NCBI GenBank assembly: GCA_946221765.1
Contig: CAMIMK010000009.1
Location: forward strand, 1 to 22,801
Length of the DNA: 22,801 bases
From: an uncultured Rhodovulum sp.
GTDB lineage: Bacteria; Pseudomonadota; Alphaproteobacteria; Rhodobacterales; Rhodobacteraceae
Direction of reading: 5' to 3'
The notes beneath the pieces were generated by a model that saw only the letters and a program-made list of their open reading frames with translations, searched no databases and was not told the origin of the DNA. The number at the start of each line of letters is the position of its first letter. Position 1 is the stretch's first letter. Shown piece after piece: positions 7,312-15,786 of this stretch. The position numbers and the translations under genes are program-made.

Positions 7312-8346
7312 ATGAGACCCGGCATTCTCGCGGGAACGGTGGCGGTCGCGATGATGCTGACCGGGTCCGCGGCCCTCGCCCAGTCGCGCGGACAGATCCG
7401 CATGGTCGGCTCGTCGACGGTCTTTCCCTATGCCCAGGCCGTGGCCGAGCAGTTCGCGGGCCTCACCGGGATGCCGGCCCCGGTGGTCGAGGCCACCGGC
7501 ACGGGAGGGGGCATGAAGATCTTCTGCGGCGGGGTCGGCCCGACCTATCCCGACATCACCGGAGCCTCCCGCGCCATCAAGGACTCCGAATACGCCGACT
7601 GCCGCGCCAATGGCGTCGAGGACGTAACCGAGGTCCTGCTCGGCTATGACGGCATCTCCATCGCCCATTCGGTGGCTGCCCCCGACATGGACCTGACCAA
7701 GGCGCAGCTGTTCCAGGCCCTCGCCTCCGAGGTCGAGGTCGACGGCAAGCTCGTCCCGAATCCCTACCGGAGCTGGAACGAGATCGATCCGGCGCTGCCG
7801 GCCGAGCCCATCCAGGTCTTCGGCCCGCCGCCCACATCGGGCACCCGGGATGCCTTCGTGGAACTTGTCCTGCATGAGGGGTGCCTCACCTTCCCCGCGA
7901 TCGCGGCCCTCGACAAGGACCGCCAGTCCGCGGTCTGCGCCCGCATGCGCCAGGACGGTCCGTTCATCGAGGCCGGCGAGAACGACAACCTGATCGTCCA
8001 GCGGCTGGAAGCCGATCCCTCCACGATCGGGATCTTCGGCTATTCCTTCCTCTACGAGAATTCCGACAAGCTGAAGGCCGTGACGATCGACGGCATCTCC
8101 CCGGATGCCGACACCATCGCCTCCGGCGCCTATGAGGTGTCTCGGCCCCTCTACATCTATATCAAGAACGCCCACCGCGGTGTGATCCCCGGCCTCGACG
8201 ACTTCGTCTCGGAATTCGTTTCCGAAGACAGCTTCGGTCCCGACGGCTATCTTGTGGAACGGGGCCTCATCCCGCTGTCCGACGCCGACCGCGAGACGGT
8301 CCGGGCCGAAGTGACCGCGCACGCTCCCCTCGCCCGCTTCAACTGA
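7312..8346 (+). CDS. pstS: Phosphate ABC transporter substrate-binding protein
   Basis: Periplasmic high-affinity phosphate receptor of the Pst importer, 344 aa. The signal peptide ends at ALA-Q (residues 21-24). The mature protein starts with IRMVGSSTVFPYAQAVAEQF, the GSSTV phosphate-binding loop of this family, followed by EATGTGGGMKIFCGG and the second binding loop PPPTSGTRDAF. The start at 7312 was chosen over an upstream in-frame ATG at 7237 because it begins the signal peptide and is preceded by a GAGGGGGGAA ribosome site. First gene of pstSCAB, below a Pho box. It is the long alphaproteobacterial type of PstS with internal cysteines, not the E. coli type. Confidence 0.93.
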   Translation: MRPGILAGTVAVAMMLTGSAALAQSRGQIRMVGSSTVFPYAQAVAEQFAGLTGMPAPVVEATGTGGGMKIFCGGVGPTYPDITGASRAIKDSEYADCRANGVEDVTEVLLGYDGISIAHSVAAPDMDLTKAQLFQALASEVEVDGKLVPNPYRSWNEIDPALPAEPIQVFGPPPTSGTRDAFVELVLHEGCLTFPAIAALDKDRQSAVCARMRQDGPFIEAGENDNLIVQRLEADPSTIGIFGYSFLYENSDKLKAVTIDGISPDADTIASGAYEVSRPLYIYIKNAHRGVIPGLDDFVSEFVSEDSFGPDGYLVERGLIPLSDADRETVRAEVTAHAPLARFN

Positions 8347-8392
8347 CGGCGGCAGGGGGCGCCGCGCCGGCGGGCGCCAGCCGCCGGCCCCC
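8347..8392 (+). promoter_or_regulatory. GC-rich hairpin cluster between pstS and pstC
   Basis: The 64-base pstS-pstC gap holds CGGCGGC (8347-8353)/GCCGCCG (8380-8386), GGGGGC (8355-8360)/GCCCCC (8387-8392), and two GGCGCC copies that can pair inside. The first two stems interleave, so they are alternative or pseudoknotted. There is no U-tract. Such stems behind a binding-protein gene often protect its mRNA and raise PstS above the channel subunits; that role is inferred. Confidence 0.4.
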
Positions 8393-8410
8393 AAGGACAA
8401 GGGACTGGAC

Positions 8411-9793
8411 GTGGTCGGATACCTCTTTCTCACCATCCTCACGCTGACCGCGGTCGCCTTCCTCATCGGGCGCCAGACCGGCCGGGCTCTGGCGATCGCC
8501 GCGCCCCCGGGCGGCGCGCATTCGCTGCCCGCCTACCACGGCGCCTTCATGGCGATCTGGGTCGGCATACCGGCAATCGTGCTGCTGCTTGCCTTCGTGG
8601 CAATCCGGGGCAGCGTCATCGATGCGCTGATCTGGGCCGGCCTGCCCGACACCATCACCACAGGGGCGACGGCAGCACAGAAGGCCCTCGTCCTCTCCGA
8701 GATCGAGAACGTCGCCGCCGGGCAGATCTTCCGCCAGCCCAGCCCCGAGATTGCCGCGGCGGCCGAGGCGCTGCTCCGCTGGCATGACCTCTTCGAGACC
8801 ACCGTCTTCGTGGTCGCCCTCGCGCTGATGATCATCGGCCTCTTCTTCGCCCGCCGCCGGCTCGGCCTGCGCTTCAGGGCGCGCAACATCGTCGAGCGAT
8901 TCCTCGATGGCTTCATGATCGCCTGCGCGGTCGTCGCCGTCCTCACCACCGCCGGCATCGTCGTCTCGCTGGTCTACGAGGCCTCGGCCTTCTTCCGGCT
9001 GGTGCCGATCTTCGACTTCTTCCTCGGCCTCAGATGGGAGCCGCAGATTGCGATCCGCGCCGACCAGGTGGCGAGCCAGGGCGCCTTCGGGGCGATCCCG
9101 GTCTTTCTCGGCACGCTCCTCATCGCCAGCATCGCCATGCTGGTCGCGGTCCCGATCGGCCTCTTCACCGCGATCTACCTCAGCGAATACGCCACGCGCC
9201 GGGTCCGTGGCCTCGTGAAGCCGGCGCTGGAGATCCTTGCCGGGGTGCCCACCGTCGTCTACGGCTTCTTCGCCGTGCTGACCGTCGCCCCGGCGATCCG
9301 CAGCGCGGGATCGCTCTTCGGCATCGCCACCTCGCCGAACTCGGCACTGGCGGCGGGTCTCGTCATGGGAATCATGATCATCCCCTTCATCTCCTCGCTC
9401 TCGGACGACGCGATCAATGCCGTGCCCCGCACGCTGCGCGACGGCTCGCTGGCGATGGGGGCCACCCGGGCCGAGACGATGACGCGGGTGCTGCTGCCGG
9501 CGGCCCTGCCCGGGATCATGGGCGGGGTGCTCCTCGCGCTCAGCCGGGCGATCGGCGAGACGATGATCGTGGTGATGGCCGCGGGCCTCATTGCCTCGCT
9601 GACGATCAATCCGCTCGATTCGGTCACCACCGTGACCGTGCAGATCGTCACCCTCCTCACCGGCGACACCGAATTCAACAGCCCCAAGACCCTGGCCGCC
9701 TTCGCCCTCGGCCTCGTGCTCTTTGCCGTCACGCTCTGCCTCAACGTCGTCGCGCTGCGGATCGTGCGCAAATACCGGGAAGCCTACGAATGA
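8411..9793 (+). CDS. pstC: Phosphate ABC transporter permease PstC
   Basis: Inner-membrane channel subunit of the phosphate importer, 460 aa, starting at GTG 8411 behind AAGGACAAGGG. An N-terminal half with three or more hydrophobic segments (residues ~1-20, 45-65, 130-150, 170-190) precedes the permease core. The core contains the EAA-type loop that contacts PstB, LRDGSLAMGATRAETMTRVLLPAALPGIMGG, and the following AIGETMIVVMAAG segment. At 460 aa it is longer than the ~320 aa of E. coli PstC because of the N-terminal extension, which is usual in alphaproteobacteria. Its TGA overlaps the pstA start (ATGA), so the two permeases are translationally coupled. Confidence 0.93.
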   Translation: MVGYLFLTILTLTAVAFLIGRQTGRALAIAAPPGGAHSLPAYHGAFMAIWVGIPAIVLLLAFVAIRGSVIDALIWAGLPDTITTGATAAQKALVLSEIENVAAGQIFRQPSPEIAAAAEALLRWHDLFETTVFVVALALMIIGLFFARRRLGLRFRARNIVERFLDGFMIACAVVAVLTTAGIVVSLVYEASAFFRLVPIFDFFLGLRWEPQIAIRADQVASQGAFGAIPVFLGTLLIASIAMLVAVPIGLFTAIYLSEYATRRVRGLVKPALEILAGVPTVVYGFFAVLTVAPAIRSAGSLFGIATSPNSALAAGLVMGIMIIPFISSLSDDAINAVPRTLRDGSLAMGATRAETMTRVLLPAALPGIMGGVLLALSRAIGETMIVVMAAGLIASLTINPLDSVTTVTVQIVTLLTGDTEFNSPKTLAAFALGLVLFAVTLCLNVVALRIVRKYREAYE

Positions 9794-11097
9794 CCGCCCC
9801 CTCCGCTGTTGACGACCGCACCACCGGAGACCGCGCCCAGGAGGCCGAGCGTCTGGCACGGGTCCGGCGCCGCCGCTATGCCGCCGAGCGCCGGCTCCGC
9901 GCCTACGGGATCGTCGCGATCACCATCGCGATCGGCCTGCTCGCCGTCCTGCTCGTCACCCTCGTCGCCGGGGGCTGGACGGCCTTCACCCAGACCCATG
10001 TCCGCGTTGACTTCCCGATCCGCGCCGAAAATGTCGACCCCGCCGCGCCCGCCGACGGCAACTTCCGCAAGGTGATGCAGGAAGGCGTCGCCGCGCTGCT
10101 GCCCGAGGCCGCCACCTCCTCGCCCCGCGCGATGCGCGACCTCGCCGCCCTGCTGACGCCGAACACCCAGTTCATGATCCGCGACGCGGTCATCGCCGAC
10201 CCCGCGCTGATCGGCGGCACCCTTACCCTGACCGTGCCGGCCGCAGACCCCTACGACCAGCTCCACATGGGTCTCGTCGACCGCGACACCCCCGAGGACC
10301 GCCGCCGTCTGACCGACACCCAGATCGGCTGGTTCGACGCCCTCGTCGCGCAGGACCGCGTGACCCGCCCCTTCAACACCGCGCTCTTCGTCAATGCCAA
10401 CAGCCGGTTTCCCGAGGTCGCCGGGCTCCGCGGCGCCCTCGTCGGGTCCTTCCTCGCGCTTGCCGTCTGCTTCGCGATCTCCTTCCCGATCGGCATTGCC
10501 GCCGCGATCTATCTCGAGGAATTCGCGCCGCGGAACCGGTTCACGGATTTCATCGAGGTGAATATCAACAACCTCGCAGCCGTGCCCTCGATCGTCTTCG
10601 GCCTGCTCGGCCTCGCGGTGCTGATCCAGACCTTCGGCATGCCGCGCTCCTCGCCCCTGGCCGGCGGAACCATCCTCGCGCTGATGACGCTGCCGACGAT
10701 CATCATCGTCACCCGCAACGCGCTCAAGGCCGTGCCGCCCTCGATCCGCGAGGCGGGCTATGGCGTGGGGGCCTCCCGCCATCAGGTCGTGATGCACCAT
10801 GTCCTGCCCCTCGCGATGCCCGGGATCATGACCGGCACGATCATCGGTCTCGCCCATGCGCTGGGCGAGACCGCGCCGTTGCTGCTTATCGGGATGAACG
10901 CCTTCATCACCAGCGCCCCCACCAGCGTCATGGACGCCTCGACGGCGCTGCCCACCCAGATCTACATCTGGGCCGACAGCCCCGAACGCGGCTTCGTCTC
11001 GCGCACCTCGGCGGCCATCCTGGTCCTGCTCGGCTTCCTGCTGGTAATGAATGCGATCGCGATCTATCTGCGGCAGCGGCTCGAGCGGACCTGGTAG
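9790..11097 (+). CDS. pstA: Phosphate ABC transporter permease PstA
   Basis: Second inner-membrane subunit of the phosphate channel, 435 aa; the start overlaps the pstC stop by four bases. A basic N-terminus (RVRRRRYAAERR) precedes the first membrane helix (~38-62). A large extracytoplasmic region (~65-210) follows, and then the permease core from ~215. The core has the EAA-type loop IREAGYGVGASRHQVVMHHVLPLAMPGIMTG followed by HALGETAPLLLIG. The extended N-terminal region corresponds to the DUF3333-type segment of proteobacterial PstA proteins. It pairs with PstC and is energised by PstB, which starts 12 bases downstream. Confidence 0.93.
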   Translation: MTAPSAVDDRTTGDRAQEAERLARVRRRRYAAERRLRAYGIVAITIAIGLLAVLLVTLVAGGWTAFTQTHVRVDFPIRAENVDPAAPADGNFRKVMQEGVAALLPEAATSSPRAMRDLAALLTPNTQFMIRDAVIADPALIGGTLTLTVPAADPYDQLHMGLVDRDTPEDRRRLTDTQIGWFDALVAQDRVTRPFNTALFVNANSRFPEVAGLRGALVGSFLALAVCFAISFPIGIAAAIYLEEFAPRNRFTDFIEVNINNLAAVPSIVFGLLGLAVLIQTFGMPRSSPLAGGTILALMTLPTIIIVTRNALKAVPPSIREAGYGVGASRHQVVMHHVLPLAMPGIMTGTIIGLAHALGETAPLLLIGMNAFITSAPTSVMDASTALPTQIYIWADSPERGFVSRTSAAILVLLGFLLVMNAIAIYLRQRLERTW

Positions 11098-11109
11098 GGA
11101 AGAGACGAC

Positions 11110-11943
11110 GTGAGCACAGTGATCGAGAAAATCATGATGGACGCCCGCACGACCGGTTCGATCAATGTCCCGCGCGCCGCGACTGCGCGCGTCAAGGTCG
11201 CGGCGCGGGACGTCTCGGTCTTTTACGGCGAGAAGCAGGCGCTCCACGGCGTCTCGCTCGACATCCCCGAACGCGAGGTCACGGCCTTCATCGGCCCCTC
11301 CGGCTGCGGCAAGTCCACCTTCCTGCGCAGCATCAACCGGATGAACGACACCATCCCCACGGCGCGGATGTCCGGCCGGATCCTGATCGACGAGACCGAC
11401 ATCCAGGACCCCCGCATCGACGTGGTCGAGCTGCGCGCCCGGGTCGGCATGGTCTTCCAGAAGCCCAATCCCTTCCCGAAGTCGATCTTCGAGAATGTCG
11501 CCTACGGCCCCCGGATCCACGGGATGACCCGCAGCCGGGCCGAACTCGAGGAGGTGGTGACGAGCTCGCTGAAACGCGCCGGCCTCTGGAGCGAGGTCAA
11601 GGACCGCCTGCACGAGCCGGGCACCGGCCTGTCCGGCGGCCAGCAGCAGCGGCTCTGCATCGCCCGGGCGATCGCCACCCGGCCCGAGGTGGTGCTGATG
11701 GACGAACCCTGCTCGGCGCTCGACCCGATCGCCACCGCCATCGTCGAGGAACTGATCGACGAGCTGCGCGCCAACTACACGATCATCATCGTCACCCATT
11801 CGATGCAGCAGGCCGCGCGCGTCAGCCAGAGGACGGCCTTCTTCCACCTCGGCAAGCTGATCGAGCACGGACCGACCGAGATGATCTTCTCGAACCCGGT
11901 CCACCGCCAGACCGAGGATTACATCACCGGCAAGATCGGCTGA
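11110..11943 (+). CDS. pstB: Phosphate ABC transporter ATP-binding protein
   Basis: ATPase of the Pst importer, 277 aa, starting at GTG 11110 with GGGAAGAG upstream. Walker A is GPSGCGKST (62-70), the Q-loop lies in MVFQKPNPFP, the ABC signature is LSGGQQQR (174-181), Walker B is VVLMDEP (194-200) with catalytic Glu199, and the H-loop His is in VTHSMQQA. It has a ~30-residue N-terminal extension compared with E. coli PstB. Last gene of pstSCAB. The next gene is on the opposite strand, so phoU and phoB, which commonly follow pstB in related bacteria, are not here. Confidence 0.95.
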   Translation: MSTVIEKIMMDARTTGSINVPRAATARVKVAARDVSVFYGEKQALHGVSLDIPEREVTAFIGPSGCGKSTFLRSINRMNDTIPTARMSGRILIDETDIQDPRIDVVELRARVGMVFQKPNPFPKSIFENVAYGPRIHGMTRSRAELEEVVTSSLKRAGLWSEVKDRLHEPGTGLSGGQQQRLCIARAIATRPEVVLMDEPCSALDPIATAIVEELIDELRANYTIIIVTHSMQQAARVSQRTAFFHLGKLIEHGPTEMIFSNPVHRQTEDYITGKIG

Positions 11944-11977
11944 CGATACCCGGCGCGCCCACCCGCCGCAGCCGCCC

Positions 11978-12871
11978 TCACTCCACCAGACGGAATTCCA
12001 CGATTTCCGTGCGCTGGAGCGGAAAGAAGTTGTCGTCCGACAGAAGCGTCACCCGGATGCTCCCGTCGGTGGCCGTCCCGACGTCGATCCCTTCCATGTT
12101 GTCGAGCGCCCCGAAGGGGGAGCGGAACAGCTCGACCTCATCGGTCAGGTCGTCGGAGCCGAGCGCGAAGCTGCGGATGCGCGTGGCAAAGCCGCCGAGC
12201 CAGCGGAAATCCCGCTCCAGCACATAGAGCCGGCCATCCGGCCCGAAATCCGCGTCGGTGACGAGGAAGGCCCCCCGCCGCGGCACGCCCCCGACGCGCG
12301 TCCAGCGCAGGCCGTCAAGGCGCAGCACCGGGAACGGGCGGTCGAGCGCGCCGGAGCGCTCCGGAATCGTGTAGAGGCGGTCCCCGGCATCGACCGCCAG
12401 CGCCTCCAGCCCGGAATTGTAGCTCAGGCGCGCGAAGGACGGGTCCGGGGGAACGGCCCGGGCCGGGCCGGCGATGTCGTCATAGCGGCGGATCCGGTGA
12501 AAGCCCTCGAAGGAGACGAAGGCGCGGCCGCGGCTGTCGACCGCCAGCCCCTCGGCATCGACGTTGTTGCCGTCGAGCGGCGTCCCGTCGATGCCGCGAA
12601 GCGGCCCCAGGGCGTCCAGCCGGGCGCCGGAGAGCCGGCCGTCGCCATCGCGCTCCAGCCGGCCCCGGGCCCAGGTCCCCCGGTCGGAAACGGCAAGGAA
12701 GCTCGTGCCGTCCGCCGCGATCTCGAGGCCGGAATAGCCCCCGAACCGCTCATCCTCGGCCCGCCAGGTCACCCGCGCCTCGCGCACCAGATGCGGCGGC
12801 TCGGCCACGATCGGCAGCGCCCGGGCCGGCAGCGACGCCAGCGCAAGCACGAGGAGCAGCGCCCGCTTCAT
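11978..12871 (-). CDS. Secreted esterase-like phytase-family protein
   Basis: Predicted exported beta-propeller-like protein of the 'esterase-like activity of phytase' family (PF13449 type), 297 aa. The signal peptide MKRALLLVLALASLPARALP is clear. The family pattern shows as GGYSGLEIAADGTSFLAVSDRG, NNVDAEGLAVDSRGRAFVSFEG, YNSGLEALAVDAGDRLYTIPE, VTDADFGPDGRLYVLERDF, LDNMEGIDVG and a C-terminal LLSDDNFFPLQRTEIVEFRL. Each block is a putative blade with acidic residues that could bind metal. The true substrate is unknown; the name rests on similarity and does not prove phytase activity. The ATG at 12871 overlaps the mepA stop by four bases (ATGA). It is the last gene of a coupled four-gene cluster. 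Confidence 0.85.
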   Translation of the reverse strand: MKRALLLVLALASLPARALPIVAEPPHLVREARVTWRAEDERFGGYSGLEIAADGTSFLAVSDRGTWARGRLERDGDGRLSGARLDALGPLRGIDGTPLDGNNVDAEGLAVDSRGRAFVSFEGFHRIRRYDDIAGPARAVPPDPSFARLSYNSGLEALAVDAGDRLYTIPERSGALDRPFPVLRLDGLRWTRVGGVPRRGAFLVTDADFGPDGRLYVLERDFRWLGGFATRIRSFALGSDDLTDEVELFRSPFGALDNMEGIDVGTATDGSIRVTLLSDDNFFPLQRTEIVEFRLVE

Positions 12872-13737
12872 CGGGCCTGCAGGACATCCGCGCACTGGCG
12901 CGGAAGATCCGAGAGTTGCAGCGGCGGGCGCGGCTTTGGTGGCGGGGCGTTCGGGTCGGGGGGCTCCAGGGCCTCGGTGACCCACCAGACCGCATCCCGG
13001 CAACCGTCGCCGGGCGGCAGCGGATCCGGCTGGACACAGCCTGCCACCCCGCGCGGGCAGTTGAGCCGGACGTGCATGTGGTCGTCATGGCCCCACCAGG
13101 GCCGGACCTTGCGCAGCCAGGCGGCATCCCCCGGCCCCGCGTCGGCGCAGAGGGCCAGCTTGGCCGGGGCGGTGATGAAGATGCGCTCGACCTTCGGATC
13201 CCTCGCAGCGGCCTCGAGCAGGAAGGCCTGCGCCGGCCCCCAGTTGCGGTTGAGCGTTCGTTTGTCCCGGCCGAGGATGCTGATGGCCGAGACCGTCTCG
13301 CGCTCGGCCGGGCTGAGGTCGAGCCGGAGGGCGGGGTTCAGCCAGATGTCGACGTCGAGCCCGGTCTGGTGCGAGGCATGCCCGCCCACCGGCCCGCCCC
13401 GCGGCTGGCTGAGATCCCCGATGTAGAGGCCCTGCCAGCCGACCTTCCGCGCCTGCGCGCTGTAGCGCCGGATGAAGTCGATCAGCGAGGGATCACCCCA
13501 GTAGTGGTTGCGCGACAGCCGCATCTCCTGCCAGGTCGGCCCGCTTTCCGGCAGGGCGACTCCTCCGGCGAGGCAGCCCTGTGCGTTGCGGCCGATCGGG
13601 GTCGGGTCATGGGGCGAGGGACGGCTGACGGCACCGAACAGCGCCTTGGCCGTGTCGGCCGCCGCTGGCGGCGACGCCCCCGCCCCAAGGGCGAGAGCAA
13701 GGCCGACGAGGACGGCGGCTACGGCAGAGGGGCGCAT
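12868..13737 (-). CDS. mepA: Penicillin-insensitive murein endopeptidase
   Basis: Periplasmic LAS-type zinc metallopeptidase that cuts D-Ala-mDAP cross-links in peptidoglycan, 289 aa. A signal peptide covers residues 1-28. The metal site is visible: GGHASHQTGLDVDIW (His120, Asp127) and WWGHDDHMHVRLNCP (His220/His222), matching the His-x6-Asp and HxH motifs of the family. Cysteines at ~55, 198, 227 and in the tail suggest the disulfides typical of MepA. The C-terminal ~30 residues are proline-rich. The start overlaps the transporter stop by one base (TGATG) and the stop overlaps the next start by four, so it is translationally coupled on both sides. Confidence 0.93.
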   Translation of the reverse strand: MRPSAVAAVLVGLALALGAGASPPAAADTAKALFGAVSRPSPHDPTPIGRNAQGCLAGGVALPESGPTWQEMRLSRNHYWGDPSLIDFIRRYSAQARKVGWQGLYIGDLSQPRGGPVGGHASHQTGLDVDIWLNPALRLDLSPAERETVSAISILGRDKRTLNRNWGPAQAFLLEAAARDPKVERIFITAPAKLALCADAGPGDAAWLRKVRPWWGHDDHMHVRLNCPRGVAGCVQPDPLPPGDGCRDAVWWVTEALEPPDPNAPPPKPRPPLQLSDLPRQCADVLQAR

Positions 13738-15098
13738 CAGCGGGGCAGGTCTCCGGGCGGATCGGGTTGTGGCTCAACGAAGTATAGCAACGCAAGTCCA
13801 AGCAGGAAAAGCAGGATCACCGGCGCCACACCCAGACGTTGCGAGCTTGTGATCGCGGTGGTCGCGGCGATCAGCGCCGGGGCGATGAAGGCCGTGACCC
13901 GGCCCGACAGCGCATAGAGGCCGAAGGCCTGCGCCGCGGCGAGGCGCCCCTCCGCCTGATGGACGAGGAGCGTGCGCGACGCCGCCTGCAGCACGCCCGC
14001 ACCGGCGCCGAGACCGGCGCCCGCCAGGAAGAAGATGAGGTCGGGCAGCCGCGATCCCGGGGCGACCGGCAGCAGCAGGACGCTCTGCCGGTCGGTCAGA
14101 AGCACCACGACCGAAACCGCGACGAGCAGCCAGATCGCCACGACGATCACCGGCCGCGGCCCGAAGGCACGGTCCGCCCGGCCGCCGATCCAGGCCCCGA
14201 GCGCCCCCGCCCCGGCGGCGAGGATGCCGAAGAGACCGAGGGCGAAGGTGTCCCAGCCGAGCACTCCGGCGGCATAGACGCCGCCGAAGATGAAGAGGGC
14301 GGCGAGGGCATCGCGGTAGAGCATCGAGGCCGCGAGATAGGTGAGCAGGCTGCGATGGCGGCCGAGGACCGCGAGGGTGGCGCGGAGGTCGCCGAGCCCG
14401 GCGCGGGCGGCCGGGCCGAGGCGGGCGGCGGCGGGCCGGTCGGGCGTCAGCAGGAAGAAGGGCCAGGCAAAGACGAGATACCAGAGCGCGCTGAGCGGCC
14501 CGGTCGCGCGCGCGGGCGCGCCCGCAGCGGCATCGAGGCCGAAGAGCGGCGCGATCCCGAGGAGCGTCACCGTCCCGCCCGGGACCGGCGCGAGGAAGCC
14601 GAGGACGAGGAACAGCGAGACCAGCCCGCCGACATAGCCGAGCGCCCAGCCCGAGCCCGAGATGCGCCCGACCTCGCGGCGCGGGCCGAGGTCGGGCAGC
14701 ATGGCATTGTTGAAGATCAGCGTGAATTCGGACCCCACATAGGCGAGGACATAGCAGGCGAGCACCAGCCGCGGGTCCGGCATGCCCGGATGCGCGAGCC
14801 AGAGCCCGAGGCAGCCGAGGACATAGGGCAGGGAAAAGGCGGCGACCCAGGGCTTGCGCGCCCCGGTCCGGTCGGCGACCGCCCCGAGGATCGGGGCGAG
14901 GATCGCGACCGCCGCCCCGGCGACGGCGCTGGCGCTGCCCCACAGCGCCTGCCCCGCCACCGGATCCCCCACCACGGCCGCGACGAACCACGGCGCGAAG
15001 ATGAAGGTGACGATCAGGGTCTGGAACGGCTGGTTCGCCCAGTCGAAGAGCATCCAGGCGAAGACGCCGCGCCGCCGGAAGGACTGCGGTTCGGTCAT
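13737..15098 (-). CDS. MFS transporter, UMF1/Atg22-like family
   Basis: Inner-membrane major facilitator protein, 453 aa, with about 12 hydrophobic segments. The N-terminal FAWMLFDWANQPFQTLIVTFIFAPWF is the hallmark of the UMF1/Atg22-like group (DWAN followed by a first helix). The A-loop equivalent is GAVADRTGARKPW, and FNNAMLPDLGPRREVGRISGSGWALGYVGG is another strongly conserved block. The substrate is unknown: fungal Atg22 exports amino acids from vacuoles, but bacterial members are uncharacterised as far as I know. The ATG at 15098 overlaps the upstream thioesterase stop by four bases, and its own stop overlaps the mepA start by one. Confidence 0.9.
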   Translation of the reverse strand: MTEPQSFRRRGVFAWMLFDWANQPFQTLIVTFIFAPWFVAAVVGDPVAGQALWGSASAVAGAAVAILAPILGAVADRTGARKPWVAAFSLPYVLGCLGLWLAHPGMPDPRLVLACYVLAYVGSEFTLIFNNAMLPDLGPRREVGRISGSGWALGYVGGLVSLFLVLGFLAPVPGGTVTLLGIAPLFGLDAAAGAPARATGPLSALWYLVFAWPFFLLTPDRPAAARLGPAARAGLGDLRATLAVLGRHRSLLTYLAASMLYRDALAALFIFGGVYAAGVLGWDTFALGLFGILAAGAGALGAWIGGRADRAFGPRPVIVVAIWLLVAVSVVVLLTDRQSVLLLPVAPGSRLPDLIFFLAGAGLGAGAGVLQAASRTLLVHQAEGRLAAAQAFGLYALSGRVTAFIAPALIAATTAITSSQRLGVAPVILLFLLGLALLYFVEPQPDPPGDLPR

Positions 15099-15640
15099 GA
15101 TGCCTCCGCGGGCAGGTCTGGCGGCCAGGGCCGCAGCGCGTCGGCCTCGGCCCAGGCGGCGACCCAGGGTGGCAGGGCGGGGTTCCAGCCGGACCAGCCC
15201 AGCGCCGCGCGCACCGCGTCCGTGGGCACGATCCCGCCCGGCCCGGAGATGGCCGAACGGATCAGCACCGACGAGGTGGGCTCGCCCTCCCGCAGCATGG
15301 CCTGATGGACGTAGAAGAACCGCCGGTCCCAGCCGAGAATGGCGGAGCGGATCTCCAGCCGGTCGAAGGCGACCACCCGCCGGCGATAGCGGACGGAACT
15401 GCCGGCCACGCTCAGCCGCCAGCCGTGCCGCGCCAGCGCCGCCGGCAGCCCGCTGCGCTCTCCCAGCGCGACCCGTCCGAGGTCGAAGAGGCTGAGGGTG
15501 CGCCCGTTGTTGAGCTCCATCCAGGGATCGAGGTCGAGGGGCCAGCACCGCGTGCGGGTCACATGCATCTCCCCCGGCCCGAGGGGCGGCAGGCGGCGGG
15601 CACGGTGCCGCTCCAGGGCAAGGCGCAGGATCGGGTACAT
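15095..15640 (-). CDS. Acyl-CoA thioesterase-like protein (hotdog fold)
   Basis: Predicted 181-aa single-hotdog thioesterase of the 4-hydroxybenzoyl-CoA thioesterase superfamily. The diagnostic stretch is CWPLDLDPWMELNNGRTLSLFDLGR (residues ~32-56), comparable to the catalytic Asp and Asn-Asn region of that fold and close to the THEM6-like branch. The central VRYRRRVVAFDRLEIRSAILGWDRRFFYVHQ segment gives the curved beta-sheet pattern, again usual for the family. The ATG at 15640 is chosen because homology-like sequence starts there; the longer upstream reading frame is low-complexity. First gene of the minus-strand cluster, overlapping the MFS gene by four bases. The substrate cannot be told. 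Confidence 0.82.
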   Translation of the reverse strand: MYPILRLALERHRARRLPPLGPGEMHVTRTRCWPLDLDPWMELNNGRTLSLFDLGRVALGERSGLPAALARHGWRLSVAGSSVRYRRRVVAFDRLEIRSAILGWDRRFFYVHQAMLREGEPTSSVLIRSAISGPGGIVPTDAVRAALGWSGWNPALPPWVAAWAEADALRPWPPDLPAEAS

Positions 15641-15786
15641 GCTGCCTGCATCGCCCGGCACGCGGCCCGGCGCAAGGGTGGCATTGCCGCCCCGCCTGCC
15701 CGCTCCCGGAGGGACGGAAGGCGGGCGCACGGTGTTGCAGGGCCGGGCGGTGGCGGCTACGCCTGAAGGCGGAACCCGGAGGCAGA

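Noticed and set aside
5463..7403. 646-codon minus-strand open frame opposite the kinase
   Set aside because: No recognisable fold; it is a shadow of the kinase gene and also runs across the pstS promoter region.
8339..11904. Two long minus-strand open frames opposite pstC, pstA and pstB
   Set aside because: Asp/Glu/Arg/Gly-rich shadows of the permease and ATPase genes, with no start signal or domain.
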